Origin: Phaeodactylum tricornutum CCAP 1055/1
Lineage: Eukaryota > Bacillariophyta > Bacillariophyceae > Surirellales > Neidiaceae
Assembly (NCBI RefSeq): GCF_000150955.2
Contig: NC_011682.1
Location: 468,897-532,896 of the forward strand
DNA length: 64,000 nucleotides
Direction of reading: 5' to 3'
Shown piece by piece: positions 9,303 through 19,926 of this stretch. The notes beneath the pieces were generated by a model. That model ran no database searches and was not told the DNA's origin. It worked only from the letters and a program-made list of their open reading frames with translations. Each line of letters begins with the position of its first letter. Position 1 is the stretch's first letter. A program made the position numbers and the translations under genes.

Positions 9303-11491
9303 ATGGTGCTGCTGCAACGTTCCGTCGTGGCGATCGCCCTTTGCGGAGTGATTGCCGTGGAAGGCTTCTACCTTCCCGGTGCCAATTCTCAAGCCTTCGC
9401 GGATAATGACCCGTAAGTATTCCGTGTACACTTTCATGGGCGAGAGAGAGCGACAGTCCGCACCCCCAAGCACGAATCGTATTGCTTCGTTGCGCTCCTG
9501 CCCGAATTTACACAAAGGCGGGATGATTATGCTTTCTCTATGACTTTTCCTATTTCCTTGACTGACCCATTCTCTCCTTTGCTCACGTTAATTGCTTGCT
9601 GTTATACAGCGTCAAGCTCAAGGTGAATAAGCTAACTTCGACGAAAACGCTCATGCCCATTGACTACTACCGCCTGCCCTTTTGCATTCCGGAGGGAGGA
9701 GCCAAGATGGACAATGAGAATCTAGGAGAGTTCCTCTCCGGAGATCGCATTGAGTCCTCGCCGTATGTTCTCCAAATGAAGAACGACATGTACTGTGAAC
9801 AGCTCTGTATCGCCAACCTTGGACGGGGCGAACAACGCGGCGTTCAGCCCAACAAGTTCGTCAAGGCCATCCGCAAAAACTACCACAATAACTGGATCGT
9901 CGACAACCTCAGTTCCGCCAGTAAAGCCGAAAACGATAAAGAAGTGACTACGAGATACTGGCAGGGCTTTCCCGTTGGCTTTATTGGCAATGATGGCCAA
10001 GCCTACGTGAACAACCACGTCAATATTGAAATCATGTACCATCCATCGGATACGGAAACGGACAAGTACCGCATCGTGCGATTCGTGGTGGAACCCTTTT
10101 CCATCAAGCATGATTCCGAACCGGTAGTGGACGATACAAACGATGTTGACGACACACACGTTCTAACGCGGGTCGCCAAGATCAACAATCCTATTGATTC
10201 CTGTGCCCCTAATGCAAAGACTCACACCACCTACGATATGATTACCCAGTCGGGTCGGGAACCCCAACGCGCTTCTGGTCAAGTCCTCTTTACCTACGAT
10301 GTTAAATGGGAACTCAATACCGAGGTCAAATGGGCATCGCGTTGGGATATTTACCTCAACATGGACGACGCTGTTCCCGCCAAAGTACACTGGCTGAGTA
10401 TTGCAAATTCTCTTGTCATTGTCTTTGTGCTCAGCGCCATGATTGCTGCTATTTTGATCCGCAACTTGCGACGAGACATTTCTCGGTACAATCGTCTCGC
10501 GACGGACGAAGAGAAAGCGGAGGATTTGGAAGAATACGGCTGGAAGTTGGTGCACGCCGACGTTTTTCGGCCACCCACATTCTCGCCGCTATTGTTGGCG
10601 GTTGCTTGCGGCACTGGAGCTCAACTGCTCGCCATGACCTTTTTGACGATTGCGTTTTCTGCGATGGGATTTATGAGCCCAGCGAGACGCGGACACTTAC
10701 TCATGGCGGAATTGCTGTTGTTTGTCTGCATGGGTGGTTTGGCGGGATACGTTACGGCGCGCTTATACAAAACCTTCAAGGGCAAATCCTGGCAAAAGGC
10801 GACGACTCTCACGGCCGTTGGCTTTCCCGGAATATGCTTTGGTGTATTCATAATCATGAATGTAATTGCTCTTGCGAAGCAGTCTACCGACGCTGTACCC
10901 TTTGTGACCATGTTGATTCTCGTGGTCTTGTGGTTCGGTATTTCTACACCGCTCGTCTTCTTCGGCGCCTATTTTGGTTACAAGCACGAGGCTATTGAGT
11001 TTCCCGTCAATACCAGCTCGATCCCCCGACAGATTCCCGATCAACCCTGGTTTATGGGTATTCCATTTACAATGGCGATTGGTGGTATCTTGCCTTTTGG
11101 TTCGTGCTTTGTCGAGCTCTACTACATTCTTGCCTCAGTGTGGATGGACTACTACTACTACGTCTTTGGCTTTCTGTTCCTGGTCTTTTTGATTCTCATC
11201 ATTACCTGCGCCGAAATTACTCTCCTCTTCACCTACTTCCAGCTCTGCAGTGAAGATTACCACTGGTGGTGGCGCTCGTTCGCAAATGCCGGATCGACTT
11301 CGGCGTACGTCTTTTTATATTCCATCTTCTACTTTCAGCAGCTCGAGGCCAACTTGTTGGCAACTTACGTACTCTACTTTGGTTACATGGCACTGTCCTG
11401 TTTGGGACTATTCTGTATGATGGGTTTTGTGGGAATGTCGACCTCACTGTGGTTTAACAAGGTCATTTTTTCGTCCATCAAAATCGACTAG
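9303..11491 (+). CDS. Transmembrane 9 superfamily protein (nonaspanin/EMP70), two exons
   Basis: Endomembrane (Golgi/endosome) nonaspanin of about 663 residues. Exon 1 (9303-9412) encodes a signal peptide and the family start FYLPGANSQAFADND. The intron 9413-9609 runs from GTAAGT to TATACAG. Exon 2 (9610-11491) resumes with VKLKVNKLTS, and CCC|GTC joins in phase. Family landmarks follow: DYYRLPFC, a lumenal domain of about 250 residues with conserved Cys and a VKWASRWD-like stretch just before the first membrane span, then a series of hydrophobic segments to the C-terminus (nine spans expected in the family), with the conserved PRQIPDQPW loop. The C-terminus FNKVIFSSIKID has the typical TM9 end, where KxD/E signals bind coat proteins. 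Start choice rests on the signal peptide and the FYLPG continuity. Roles known for the family are adhesion, phagocytosis and protein sorting. Confidence 0.95.
9413..9609 (+). other. Intron of the nonaspanin gene
   Basis: A 197-base intron with donor CC|GTAAGT and acceptor TATACAG|CG. The phase joins ...NDP and VKLKVNK, the expected family sequence, so both boundaries are well supported. Confidence 0.85.
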
Positions 11492-11795
11492 ATCGGTAAC
11501 TCAAGAGTACACACTTAGCATTGCATTATCTCCAACATAGCCTTGAATGTCGTGAAAACTTCTATCACATCGACTCTGTCCAGTGTCTATACCGTAGAAT
11601 GGGTGTATCTAAATTTCTCTCATCCGCGAAAGAACCGCAACGCTTCGGCCTCAGGTAATTTGTGAGCTTTGTCGGCGACACGGTCAGCATTCACTTTATT
11701 TTCCAAGATTTCTGCGTTCTATTCCAACATGAAGTGAGACCTTGCGTTTTCATATACATAGCATATTTCTAATCTTAATTCTGATAGGAAACGCG
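11492..11795. other. Convergent 3' spacer
   Basis: About 300 bases between the tail-to-tail nonaspanin and ispD genes; only 3' flanking sequence is expected. No gene or repeat was recognised. Confidence 0.5.
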
Positions 11796-12713
11796 CTAAG
11801 CCACTATCAAGCTCACGGGGGAGTCCTTTCTTTCTTCCAAAATGGCTTCCGCAACGTCCATATCTTCGGGCGTGGTGATTTTTAGATTGGTATATTCGCC
11901 AAGCGTTAATTTGACCGGTTCTCCCAAAGCTTCCACAATGCTCACGTCATCCGTTACTTCCAAATTTTCTCTCGCCACTTTGACAAATCCGCGCTGCAGC
12001 GTTTCGATTTTAATGACTTGTGGTGTATGCACTTCCCACAAGCGAGCTCGTGGAAGTGTTCGCAGAACCGTAGAACCGTCTTCCGTTTCTTTAATCGTAG
12101 CTTTGCACGGAACTCCCAAGACGGCTGCGCCGTACTCTTTGGCATCGTGGACAACCTTACACAGCTCTGGAATGGTAACTAGCGGTCGAGCCGAGTCATG
12201 AATCGCTATGTACTTACAGTTGCCATTGGAAACCTCCACCAATTTGTTGAGTCCGTTTTCTACGGATCCCTGTCGTTCGACACCGGGATTGGCAAACACA
12301 AGACGGCCATCGTATCGATTTACTATAGCTTGATACTCCTCTTGATAGATTGGGTCCATGACTAGTACCACGTACGGTGGCGGCGCTTTGTTTTGGGCTT
12401 TCAAATGCTCCGGTAGACGCTCCAAGAACAAGTCGAGGCTATGATGCAAGACAGGAACACCTCGGAGTTCCAGAAACTGTTTGGGCATAGTGGCTTTCAT
12501 TCGCGAGCCCGTACCACCGGCTAGCAAAACAAAACCCACATCATCCATAGCAACTGTATTTGAAGTGCCATTATTTTCGGCATCAGTGGCAGCCAAGGAT
12601 TCTCTGCACATACGAGAGACGACAGTGGGCCGCTGTACAGTGAGAAACGCAAAGGCCGATGACAAACAGAGGACCCACAAAACAAAAAGGAAGGATATTC
12701 TCAGTGCAATCAT
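11796..12713 (-). CDS. ispD: 2-C-methyl-D-erythritol 4-phosphate cytidylyltransferase, plastid precursor
   Basis: Third enzyme of the plastid MEP pathway. It transfers CMP from CTP to methylerythritol phosphate on the way to isopentenyl diphosphate. The precursor has 305 residues. Residues 1-22 form a signal peptide ending SSAFAF, the ASAFAP-type cleavage motif of complex plastids, followed by a short Ser/Arg-rich transit part. The catalytic domain begins near residue 60 with the nucleotide loop LLAGGTGSRMKATMPKQF. The diagnostic HDSARPL block, the W-x-V-H-T-PQ block and a VTDD motif follow, and the C-terminus matches the usual domain end (KITTPEDMDVAEAIL). The ATG at 12713 gives a full targeting sequence, so the start is well supported. 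The gene has no intron. The copia element inserted about 180 bases upstream of this start codon and may interrupt the promoter. Confidence 0.95.
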   Translation of the reverse strand: MIALRISFLFVLWVLCLSSAFAFLTVQRPTVVSRMCRESLAATDAENNGTSNTVAMDDVGFVLLAGGTGSRMKATMPKQFLELRGVPVLHHSLDLFLERLPEHLKAQNKAPPPYVVLVMDPIYQEEYQAIVNRYDGRLVFANPGVERQGSVENGLNKLVEVSNGNCKYIAIHDSARPLVTIPELCKVVHDAKEYGAAVLGVPCKATIKETEDGSTVLRTLPRARLWEVHTPQVIKIETLQRGFVKVARENLEVTDDVSIVEALGEPVKLTLGEYTNLKITTPEDMDVAEAILEERKDSPVSLIVA

Positions 12714-12894
12714 GTTCTACAAGTATTGCCAATAAAAGCTGCCTTATCCAGGTCACAACCGTTTAATTGGAAGGGTCCGCCTTTCTTGCGTCTGACCCAA
12801 TTCATGGTACAGGGTCAATTCAGGATGTTATCGCATTCACTCTCTCTAGCCAGTAGGGATGATGGTTTCTGTTTTTGCCGCGGATCAACAGTAT

Positions 12895-13057
12895 TAGAAA
12901 AACCCCACGTCAAGCGTCTGTCATATGTACGTTAGACTAAGACTGGTCTGCTCAGGCAGATAATGGTATAATTTGTGTTTTGCTCTGTTTCGTAACTACA
13001 CTAGTGATCTTGTGCTATTCTAGTGCGATTCTAGTCGGTTATCGTTGCAGTTTTCTA
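12895..13057 (+). repeat. 5' LTR of the copia element
   Basis: 163 bases beginning TAGAAAAACC and ending GTTTTCTA, so the ends form a short inverted repeat rather than the usual TG...CA. By eye it is identical to the copy at 16865-17027. The outer boundary is ambiguous by one base because of the target duplication. Confidence 0.9.
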
Positions 13058-13740
13058 GTTTATCAGACCCAAAGTCGTTCTGTATCCCTGTGGGATCAAA
13101 GGTATAAGTTGTTGTGACTGTCTGAGTGTTTGTGCGTGTTTTGACGGAAGCGCCGAGGCCGAATGTGCCTGGGGAGGCAAGCATAATACCTGGCTCTTCA
13201 TGTTGTTGTCGAGTCGCCGACGCCTGCAGAGGCCTAGAACATACTGACGGTATCTCGTAATGGTCCACGTGGTAGTCGTGTCGATCGGATACTGGGTTTC
13301 TTGTCTGCAATAGCGGCTTGAAACAAGGCACCTCCCATGGTTGGACGCTTCCATGGAGCTTCTTCTACCGAAGCTTTACTCAACGCTCTAGCCCGAGCGG
13401 CATCCTAAGCTTGGATGTTAAGTAGGATCTGTTTTCGAACATCCACTTACCAATTGCTAATATCGGACCTCGTACCAAGTGGTATTCGCTGCTCCTCCAC
13501 TCTTGCTATCAAATGTGTAGATATATACCACAATGGGTATTTTAGTTATTGACCCGGCAATCAGGCCGGCTATCACTATTTAAGCGGATGCGAACCAAAT
13601 ATTTGCAAAATTCGTAACCAGTGATCAAAGGAAACTATTGTTGTTCCCGTTATGCCAAGCCGACCTCGCTAACACATGCTCAACTCGAAACTCTTTTCGA
13701 AGTTCCTTCCCGTCCTCAGGAAGAAAGTTAAAAGTTCACC
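13058..13740 (+). other. Leader of the copia element
   Basis: Noncoding leader between the LTR and the gag-like frame. Directly after the LTR is TTTATCAGACCC, whose TATCAGA core matches the usual initiator-Met tRNA primer site (TGGTATCAGAG) of copia elements. The pairing is partial. No host gene was recognised here. Confidence 0.5.
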
Positions 13741-16684
13741 ATGGCCGCAGCTCTCGCTCAAGTCCGTAACGCCCTTCAGGCGATTGGTATTGTCGACGCG
13801 TCTCATCGCGACGCCATTACCGAATCTATTACTTCCGTCGAGGACTTCGTGTTCTTGACGGACAAGTTCATCAAGGATATGTGCAACACCCTCCGTCGTC
13901 CCGGGGGGACCGTCCCAAATCCCAACGCCGCTCAGCCAGGCGCCCCAGCGGTGATTCCCCGCTCCGGTGTCGCCATTTCTCCAACGGCTGAAGAGCGTTT
14001 GATCTTGCTCGGATATTATATCCGTCACCTCAAGCGTACCTCTCGTCCGATCCCAGGCCAGTTCGTTGCGGCTCGAGTCCTCTCCATGGCGGAGATTAAA
14101 CGCCGTGAGGAGGAAGACAAGACTCTGTCGAAGGATGCCACGGCTCCTTCCATGATCGATGACCTCAAGAAGATCCGCGAAGCCTTCGAGAATATCGAAG
14201 ATTATCTCTCCAAGGTCCGTGGAACTACTGGCGTTCCTTTGCGCCATGTGATCCGCGACGACGACGAAGTCCCGGACGATCCGGACAACATGTACCCAAG
14301 TGTTCTCGATGAAATGATCGCTCGTTGCCCGCATGATGGCGAAGACTTTGCCGCCGATAACAGTCAAGTTTGGTCCGTAATCCGGGCTTGTACCCATGGG
14401 GGTCCTGCCTGGAGCTGGGTTTCTGCTCACGCTCGTTCTCGTAACGGTCGTGCAGCTTGGTTGGCCCTCCGTTCTCATTACCTTGGGCCGACTAACCAAT
14501 CGAAGATCATGAACAAGGCCGAGGGAGACCTCGAAAACAAGTTTTATAGCGGTGAGCGCCGAAACTTTTCTTTCGAGCGTTTTGCCGAGATTCACCAGCA
14601 AGCCCACACCGACCTCGACGAGTTCGGTGAGCCATTGACCGAAGCTGCCAAGGTCCGCAAGTTTTTGAAGCGCATTAAAGCCCCGTCTCTCGAATCGGCA
14701 ATTGCGACCGTTCGTGCCACTACAGCGTTGAAAAATGATTTTGAAGCTACTGTCAATTATTTGAGTGAGTTTATTGACGAACAGAACCAGGNNNNNNNNN
14801 NNNNNNNNNNNNNNNNNNNNNNNNNNNNNNNNNNNNNNNNNATCTAACCCTGTCGAAGTTGCTGAGTATGCCGTTGCAAACAAGTTGGTCCACGAGCCTG
14901 CCTTTGCGTGGTGGGTTCCCCACACTCTTCGTAAGCGAGATACCATTGTCTCTGCTGTGAAAACTCGTTATCAAAAGAGAACGCACAAGTTTGGTATACG
15001 TATTCCCAAAACCGTTCGCGAAGCTCTCGAAATTGACAGGGACACTAACACTTCGTTATGGGCCGACGCAATCAAAAAGGAAATGAAAAATGTCATGCCG
15101 GCCTTCAAGATCCTTGATCCTGGAGCCACTGAGCCTGTCGGTCACACTCGTATTCCCTGTCACATGATTTTCGATGTAAAAATGGACTTCACTCGCAAAG
15201 CCCGACTCGTCGCCGGGGGACATGTAACGGATCCTCCGAGCTCAATCACCTATGCCAGTGTCGTCTCACGCGATAGTGTCCGTCTTGCCTTTCTTGTTGC
15301 TGCTCTTAATGACCTGGACATCCTTGGTGCCGATGCCCAAAATGCGTATTTGAACGCACCTGTCCGTGAAAAGGTTTACACCGTCTGTGGTCCTGAGTTT
15401 GGACCGTCATGCGAGAATCAGTATGCGATCATTGTTCGAGCTTTGTATGGTTTAAAGTCCAGTGGTGCTGCTTGGCGCGCTCATCTGGCCTCGACGATGC
15501 AGGAACTTAACTTCATTTCGTGCCTGGCTGATCCAGATGTGTGGCTTCGTCCAGCTCAAAAGGCCGACGGTACGGAACATTATGAATATGTGTTGATTTA
15601 TACTGACAACTTTCTTTGTATCAGTTCAGATCCGAAAAGTATCCTAGATTCTATTGGAAAGCATTTTAAGTTGAAGCCGGACTCAATCAAGCCCCCTGAT
15701 CATTATCTAGGAGCTAATATTGCGCCATTCTCGTTGCCGGATAATCCGACAAAAGCGCGATGGTCAATGAGTTCTACAGATTACGTTAAACAAGCCGTGA
15801 AAAATGTTGAACGAGACTTACATGAAATCGGAAGGGCGTTAAGCAATCGTGCTTCGTCTCCGATGTCGACCAGTTATCGCCCCGAGTTAGATGTTTCTTC
15901 TATTCTCGATCCTGATCGCGCTAATTATTTTCAGTCACTGATTGGAGTATTGCGATGGGCAGTTGAACTTGGTTGAATCGACATCATGTGCGAAGTGTCT
16001 ATGTTGTCCTCATTTCTTGCGATGCCGCGCGAGGGACATTTAACTGCTGTTTTCAATGTCTTTGCTTATCTGAAATCTCACAATCGGTCACGCTTGGTTT
16101 TCGATGATACTTATGCTGTGATCAACAACCAATTTAAGGAAAATGTGGACTGGACGGACTTTTACGGTGATGTTAAGGAACCGATTCCTCCAAATGCACC
16201 GCAACCTCGCGGTAAGGCTGTTGAAATTACAACGTTTGTTGACGCTGACCATGCGGGAGACCGTGTTACTCGTCGTTCTCGTACAGGTGTTTTGATTTAT
16301 GTGAATCGCGCTCCGATTATGTGGTTTTCTAAGCGTCAGAATTCAGTCGAGACCTCTACTTTTGGAAGCGAATTTGTTGCACTTAAGACCGCTACTGAGA
16401 TGATTCAAGGTCTACGATACAAGCTACGTATGATGGGTATTCCTATCGACGGTGCTGCTAGAGTTTTGTGCGACAATATGTCTGTGGTTTATAATACTAC
16501 AGCTCCGGAGTCGATGTTGAAGAAGAAGAGTAATGCCATTGCATATCACTTTGTTCGTGAATGTGTTGCCGCGAAAGTTATCAAGATTGCGTATGAACCT
16601 ACGGATACGAATTTGGCTGATGTTCTTACAAAGGTCCAGCCTGCTCCGAAACGTCAAGAACTCATACGGCAAATTTTGTGGTGA
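13741..16684 (+). mobile_element. gag-pol region of the copia element
   Basis: The gag-like part starts at MAAALAQVRNALQ and is followed by pol with reverse transcriptase and RNase H. As a whole it is broken or incomplete in this assembly. It belongs to the element and is not a host gene. Confidence 0.85.
14792..14841. other. Assembly gap (run of N)
   Basis: Fifty Ns inside the copia element. The true length of missing sequence is unknown. A full-size copia pol would need considerably more than 50 bases here for protease and integrase, so the gap is probably a placeholder. Confidence 0.99.
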
Positions 16685-16864
16685 CATTGGTTTATTGAAG
16701 GGTTTGCCGACTTTCCCGTTCTCGACCGTCATTCTGGTTGGGACAAATTGCATTGCACTTGTTATATTGCATGCAGCGTCGTGTGTGTGTGCCTCTATTT
16801 TTCCCGTTGTGGTTTTGAGGGGACACATCGTCCTATGTGTGTCATAGTTCCAATGTGAGGGGAC

Positions 16865-17027
16865 TAGAAAAACCCCACGTCAAGCGTCTGTCATATGTAC
16901 GTTAGACTAAGACTGGTCTGCTCAGGCAGATAATGGTATAATTTGTGTTTTGCTCTGTTTCGTAACTACACTAGTGATCTTGTGCTATTCTAGTGCGATT
17001 CTAGTCGGTTATCGTTGCAGTTTTCTA
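16865..17027 (+). repeat. 3' LTR of the copia element
   Basis: A copy identical by eye to the 5' LTR. It is preceded by a purine-rich stretch (GTGAGGGGAC at 16855-16864), which serves as the polypurine tract, and followed by GTAT, the second copy of the target duplication. Confidence 0.9.
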
Positions 17028-17299
17028 GTATGGTACACCAAATGCAAGTTCAACGTTGTCAAATCTGACGTAGGATAGCAGCCCTACGTAGGGCCGCGAT
17101 CCTATGTTATTGTCCATTATCAAAAGTGAGAATCCAATCTGCCTCCTGCTCCGACGCATGCTTTCTATTTAATAATGGGGCGGCGAAGAACATCGTGATG
17201 TCATCCGTGTCGCACAAAGAAATGAAGCCTCGTCACTTTCGTTTATTCTTTGAAAAAACCAAATTTATACCGTGAAGAGCAACGATCACGTCAATCAAC

Positions 17300-17945
17300 A
17301 TGTTGACAGTGATTACTCTCTCCTCACTACTAGTGCTCTCATTTGGCGACAACGCCGCTTTTCATTCTAATGTGGCACAACGATCAGCCTTTGGTGTACC
17401 GATATTGTTGGTACGTGCTCCTTTTTTTCTAACTTTATTCTGTTATTGCCTAGAAAACGCAACCATCACAGCATCCTCTCTAACAATGCTCTCTTATGTT
17501 TCGAAAGCGGATGTCGAATGCCGAGAAAGAGCTGCCGCAAATGGTCAATTTAGCTGAAAAGTATTTTTAATTGGCCGAACTTGAAGACAGTGAATCCTGG
17601 GAAACAGAAGTGTTACTTAAGGCTGACCAGACAATCCACGTCGGCGAGACCGACGGCCCTTTGTTCAAAACGGCCTCAGGGACTTGGCTTCAGGACGAGC
17701 ATGGGCGGTTCGAAATGTCTCTTTCTCGTCGATATGATGCTGGGCACGAAAAGAGGAAGACTACCGACGTGGGAGAGTTTGATTTTGAGGTCGGACGAGT
17801 TTATTCTGGAGAACTTTCATATGTTGGTGCGTCAATTGCTGTTTCTGGATCTATCCATATAATCGATGAGAAACTGGGTAATGAAGAGGTGGGGTTTTTC
17901 AACCTAATCGATACGACTAGTTCGCGAAGGAACATGGATTCGTAA
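17300..17945 (+). pseudogene. Probably broken host gene for a small secretory or plastid protein
   Basis: Exon 1 (17300-17410) encodes a signal-peptide-like start MLTVITLSSLLVLSFGDNAAF, possibly a plastid bipartite leader, followed by donor GTACGT. The only in-phase acceptor I find (AAAG at 17507) continues RMSNAEKELPQMVNLAEKYF and then meets a TAA at 17568. The same frame resumes at once and stays open to 17945 with well-formed sequence: GTWLQDEHGRFEMSLSRRYD, VGRVYSGELSYVG and LGNEEVGFFNLIDT. Both sides of the stop read as real protein, so the gene is either recently inactivated, wrongly sequenced at one base, or spliced in a way I do not see. I do not recognise the family. The start codon lies 273 bases downstream of the young copia element, so promoter damage and relaxed constraint are possible. 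Confidence 0.5.
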
Positions 17946-18600
17946 AAAAGTAAGCAACATAATGTTTGTATTTGCCACTTCTGAGGCTACTTGATAGATG
18001 CTTGTCATCGCCTTGAATAACAATCTGACTGAAAATTATTTGTTGGGTTTTCCTGTAAATTTACCTGTCCCTTTGTCTTCTCCTACTGTAAGCTCCTATT
18101 CATATTCTAAACACTGACTATCTATCTCATCAAGAGCAAATGGTACTCTGATGATTATTGTCATATAAAGCAAAAGTTGAAGATCTGCAGCAACCTGGAC
18201 AATTTGTCGTTCTTAACATGTTATACCGCTTTCATGCTTGAAGAATTTTTTGAAAAATCAATGTCATATGCATCGTTCTAGCCGATCCTCTTACTCTAGA
18301 GGAAACACTAGATTTTCGCAGCACCCACCATGCATTGATGTGTAATCGTTATGAGATGCCAGGCAAGTAAGGCCAGCCAACAAACGGCTAATTGAATTTC
18401 GGTTTGGCTGGAAGTATGAAATGTTCCGTTTGAGCTTCTGTCACGCTAAGGATAACGTTAAAGTAATCTGCGTCTACGTGAAAGGCCACGTCAAACAGCC
18501 GGTATGTGATTCCCATGATTCGCTGCTTTCCAACTTCTCGCTCCTTTTCACACCAGAAAAACATACTTTACGTTGACAAAGAGGGGCAAAAGACTGCATC
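17946..18600. other. AT-rich spacer, no gene seen
   Basis: About 650 bases with low protein-coding character. It is the presumed promoter and leader of the NDUFS8 gene. Nothing structured was recognised. Confidence 0.5.
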
Positions 18601-19325
18601 ATGAGCTTATCCGCTGTTTTGCATCGGTCCACCTTGGTATCCGCCAGCAAGCGATTGGGCAGTGCGTCAGGCTCGGCACGCGCCTTCAGTACAAAACATA
18701 ATGATCTCGAAAGAATGGAACAAAAGGAAAACATACTTCCGGTAGGTTCACCGTAAAATCATCTTCGCCTCGAGAATGCGTCGCACTGTCATTCGTTGTT
18801 TCTCTAACAAGAATGTCTTCTGCATAGACCCCCTGGAGTGAAATACTTGACAATTCCAGTCGTATTTTCTTTCTGACTGAAATTGCTCGTGCTTGGTGGC
18901 TGGCTGGAGAAGTCTTTTTGAAGCCTCGAGTGACCATTAACTACCCATATGAAAAAGGGTATTTGTCTCCTCGCTTCCGTGGAGAACATGCGCTTCGTCG
19001 CTATCCATCTGGCGAAGAGCGCTGCATCGCTTGTAAGTTGTGCGAAGCCGCGTGTCCAGCCCAAGCTATCACAATTGAAGTTCAAGAACGCGAAGATGGA
19101 GCGCGTCGTACAACTCGGTACGATATCGATATGACAAAATGCATCTACTGCGGATTCTGTCAGGAGGCTTGCCCAGTTGACGCCATTGTAGAAGGACCTA
19201 ATTTTGAATTCGCGACGGAAACGCACGAGGAGCTTTTGTACGATAAGGAAAAGCTGCTCTCTAACGGAGACAAATGGGAACGACAGATCGCCAAGAATTT
19301 AATGCATGAGCACCTTTATCGTTGA
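18601..19325 (+). CDS. NADH dehydrogenase (complex I) iron-sulfur subunit 8, mitochondrial, two exons
   Basis: TYKY/NuoI-type subunit of respiratory complex I, the peripheral-arm ferredoxin domain carrying clusters N6a and N6b that pass electrons toward ubiquinone. Exon 1 (18601-18741) encodes a mitochondrial presequence rich in Ser, Arg and Ala ([18 protein letters not shown]). The intron 18742-18827 runs from GTAGGT to TGCATAG and joins in phase. Exon 2 (18828-19325) begins [19 protein letters not shown], the usual membrane-proximal helix, then has [17 protein letters not shown] and two 4Fe-4S motifs: [12 protein letters not shown] (Cys 113, 116, 119, 123) and [12 protein letters not shown] (Cys 152, 155, 158, 162). 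The C-terminus is standard. Length is 212 residues, close to the 210 of mammals. In other lineages this gene is sometimes mitochondrial; here it is clearly nuclear, with a presequence and an intron. Corresponds to NDUFS8. Confidence 0.96.
18742..18827 (+). other. Intron of the NDUFS8 gene
   Basis: 86 bases with donor CCG|GTAGGT and acceptor TGCATAG|ACC, phase 0. It separates most of the presequence-coding exon from the mature domain. Confidence 0.8.
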
Positions 19326-19926
19326 GCAGAGTGAGACTATGAATATTTTCAAATGGATTGAGGAAACTTTATGGTACAACAAGAGTTCGCTGCCAGCAAA
19401 TTCAATCGAACAATCTTACAGAAGAGGTAAACATTTGTAGCCGAGATAAGGATTTGGTTTATTTTACTGATATGAGAGGCATATACAGAGATTTGCGGGT
19501 AGTTTTCGCTGCGTCTCGTTGCTCATTTGCTGAGGCCATCAAGGCACTCCGGAGATCAGCTCCTCGCGAGAATAGTGCCGCTGAAGGGTCGGGATGAGAT
19601 TTGACATGCTTCGCTCCTTACGGGAGCAAGACATTGAAGAGGGAAACACTACACCCGAAACAGGCTCGTTCTTACAGTGGACAACCATCTATTCACCGGA
19701 ATGTGTATAGACTCTTCACAGCCACTCAACCTTTTGACTTGGAACACCTCCTTGAAAGTGAAGCTCATTGGAATTCGAAATCCTGTCAGAATCGTTTAAC
19801 CTAGGCTGCAATCATTGCTGTTTTGACTATATATAAATTGAGAGAAACGTCGACCCTCTCAAAATAGTAGCACTAGTGGTATAAGGCGTGGTTGCATAAA
19901 GGAAAATTGCACTCTTTCTTCTTACA
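19326..19926. other. Convergent spacer, no gene seen
   Basis: About 600 bases between the tail-to-tail NDUFS8 and cupredoxin genes. Short frames on the + strand lack an ATG start or any family signature. Confidence 0.5.

Larger units (their letters stand above)
12895..17027 (+). mobile_element. Ty1/copia LTR retrotransposon, young, broken or incomplete
   Basis: A copia element lying between ispD and the gene at 17300. It has two short LTRs that look identical, a gag-like region from 13741, and a pol region to about 16684 with copia reverse transcriptase (ALYGLKSSGAAWR) and RNase H (FVDADHAGDR, FGSEFVALK, TNLADVLTK) signatures. It resembles the CoDi group of diatom copia elements. A run of Ns interrupts gag-pol, where protease and integrase would be expected, so those parts cannot be judged. 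The visible coding region appears broken about once apart from the gap. AGTAT flanks both ends as a probable target duplication. Identical LTRs point to recent insertion. Neither neighbouring gene appears to be interrupted by the insertion itself. Confidence 0.93.

Noticed and set aside
13020-13354. Two minus-strand frames of about 100 codons after the 5' LTR
   Set aside because: They overlap the LTR and leader of the copia element and have no protein character.
18601-19325. Possibility that the NDUFS8 gene is a mitochondrial insertion
   Set aside because: It has an intron, a presequence and nuclear-type flanks, so it is a genuine nuclear gene.
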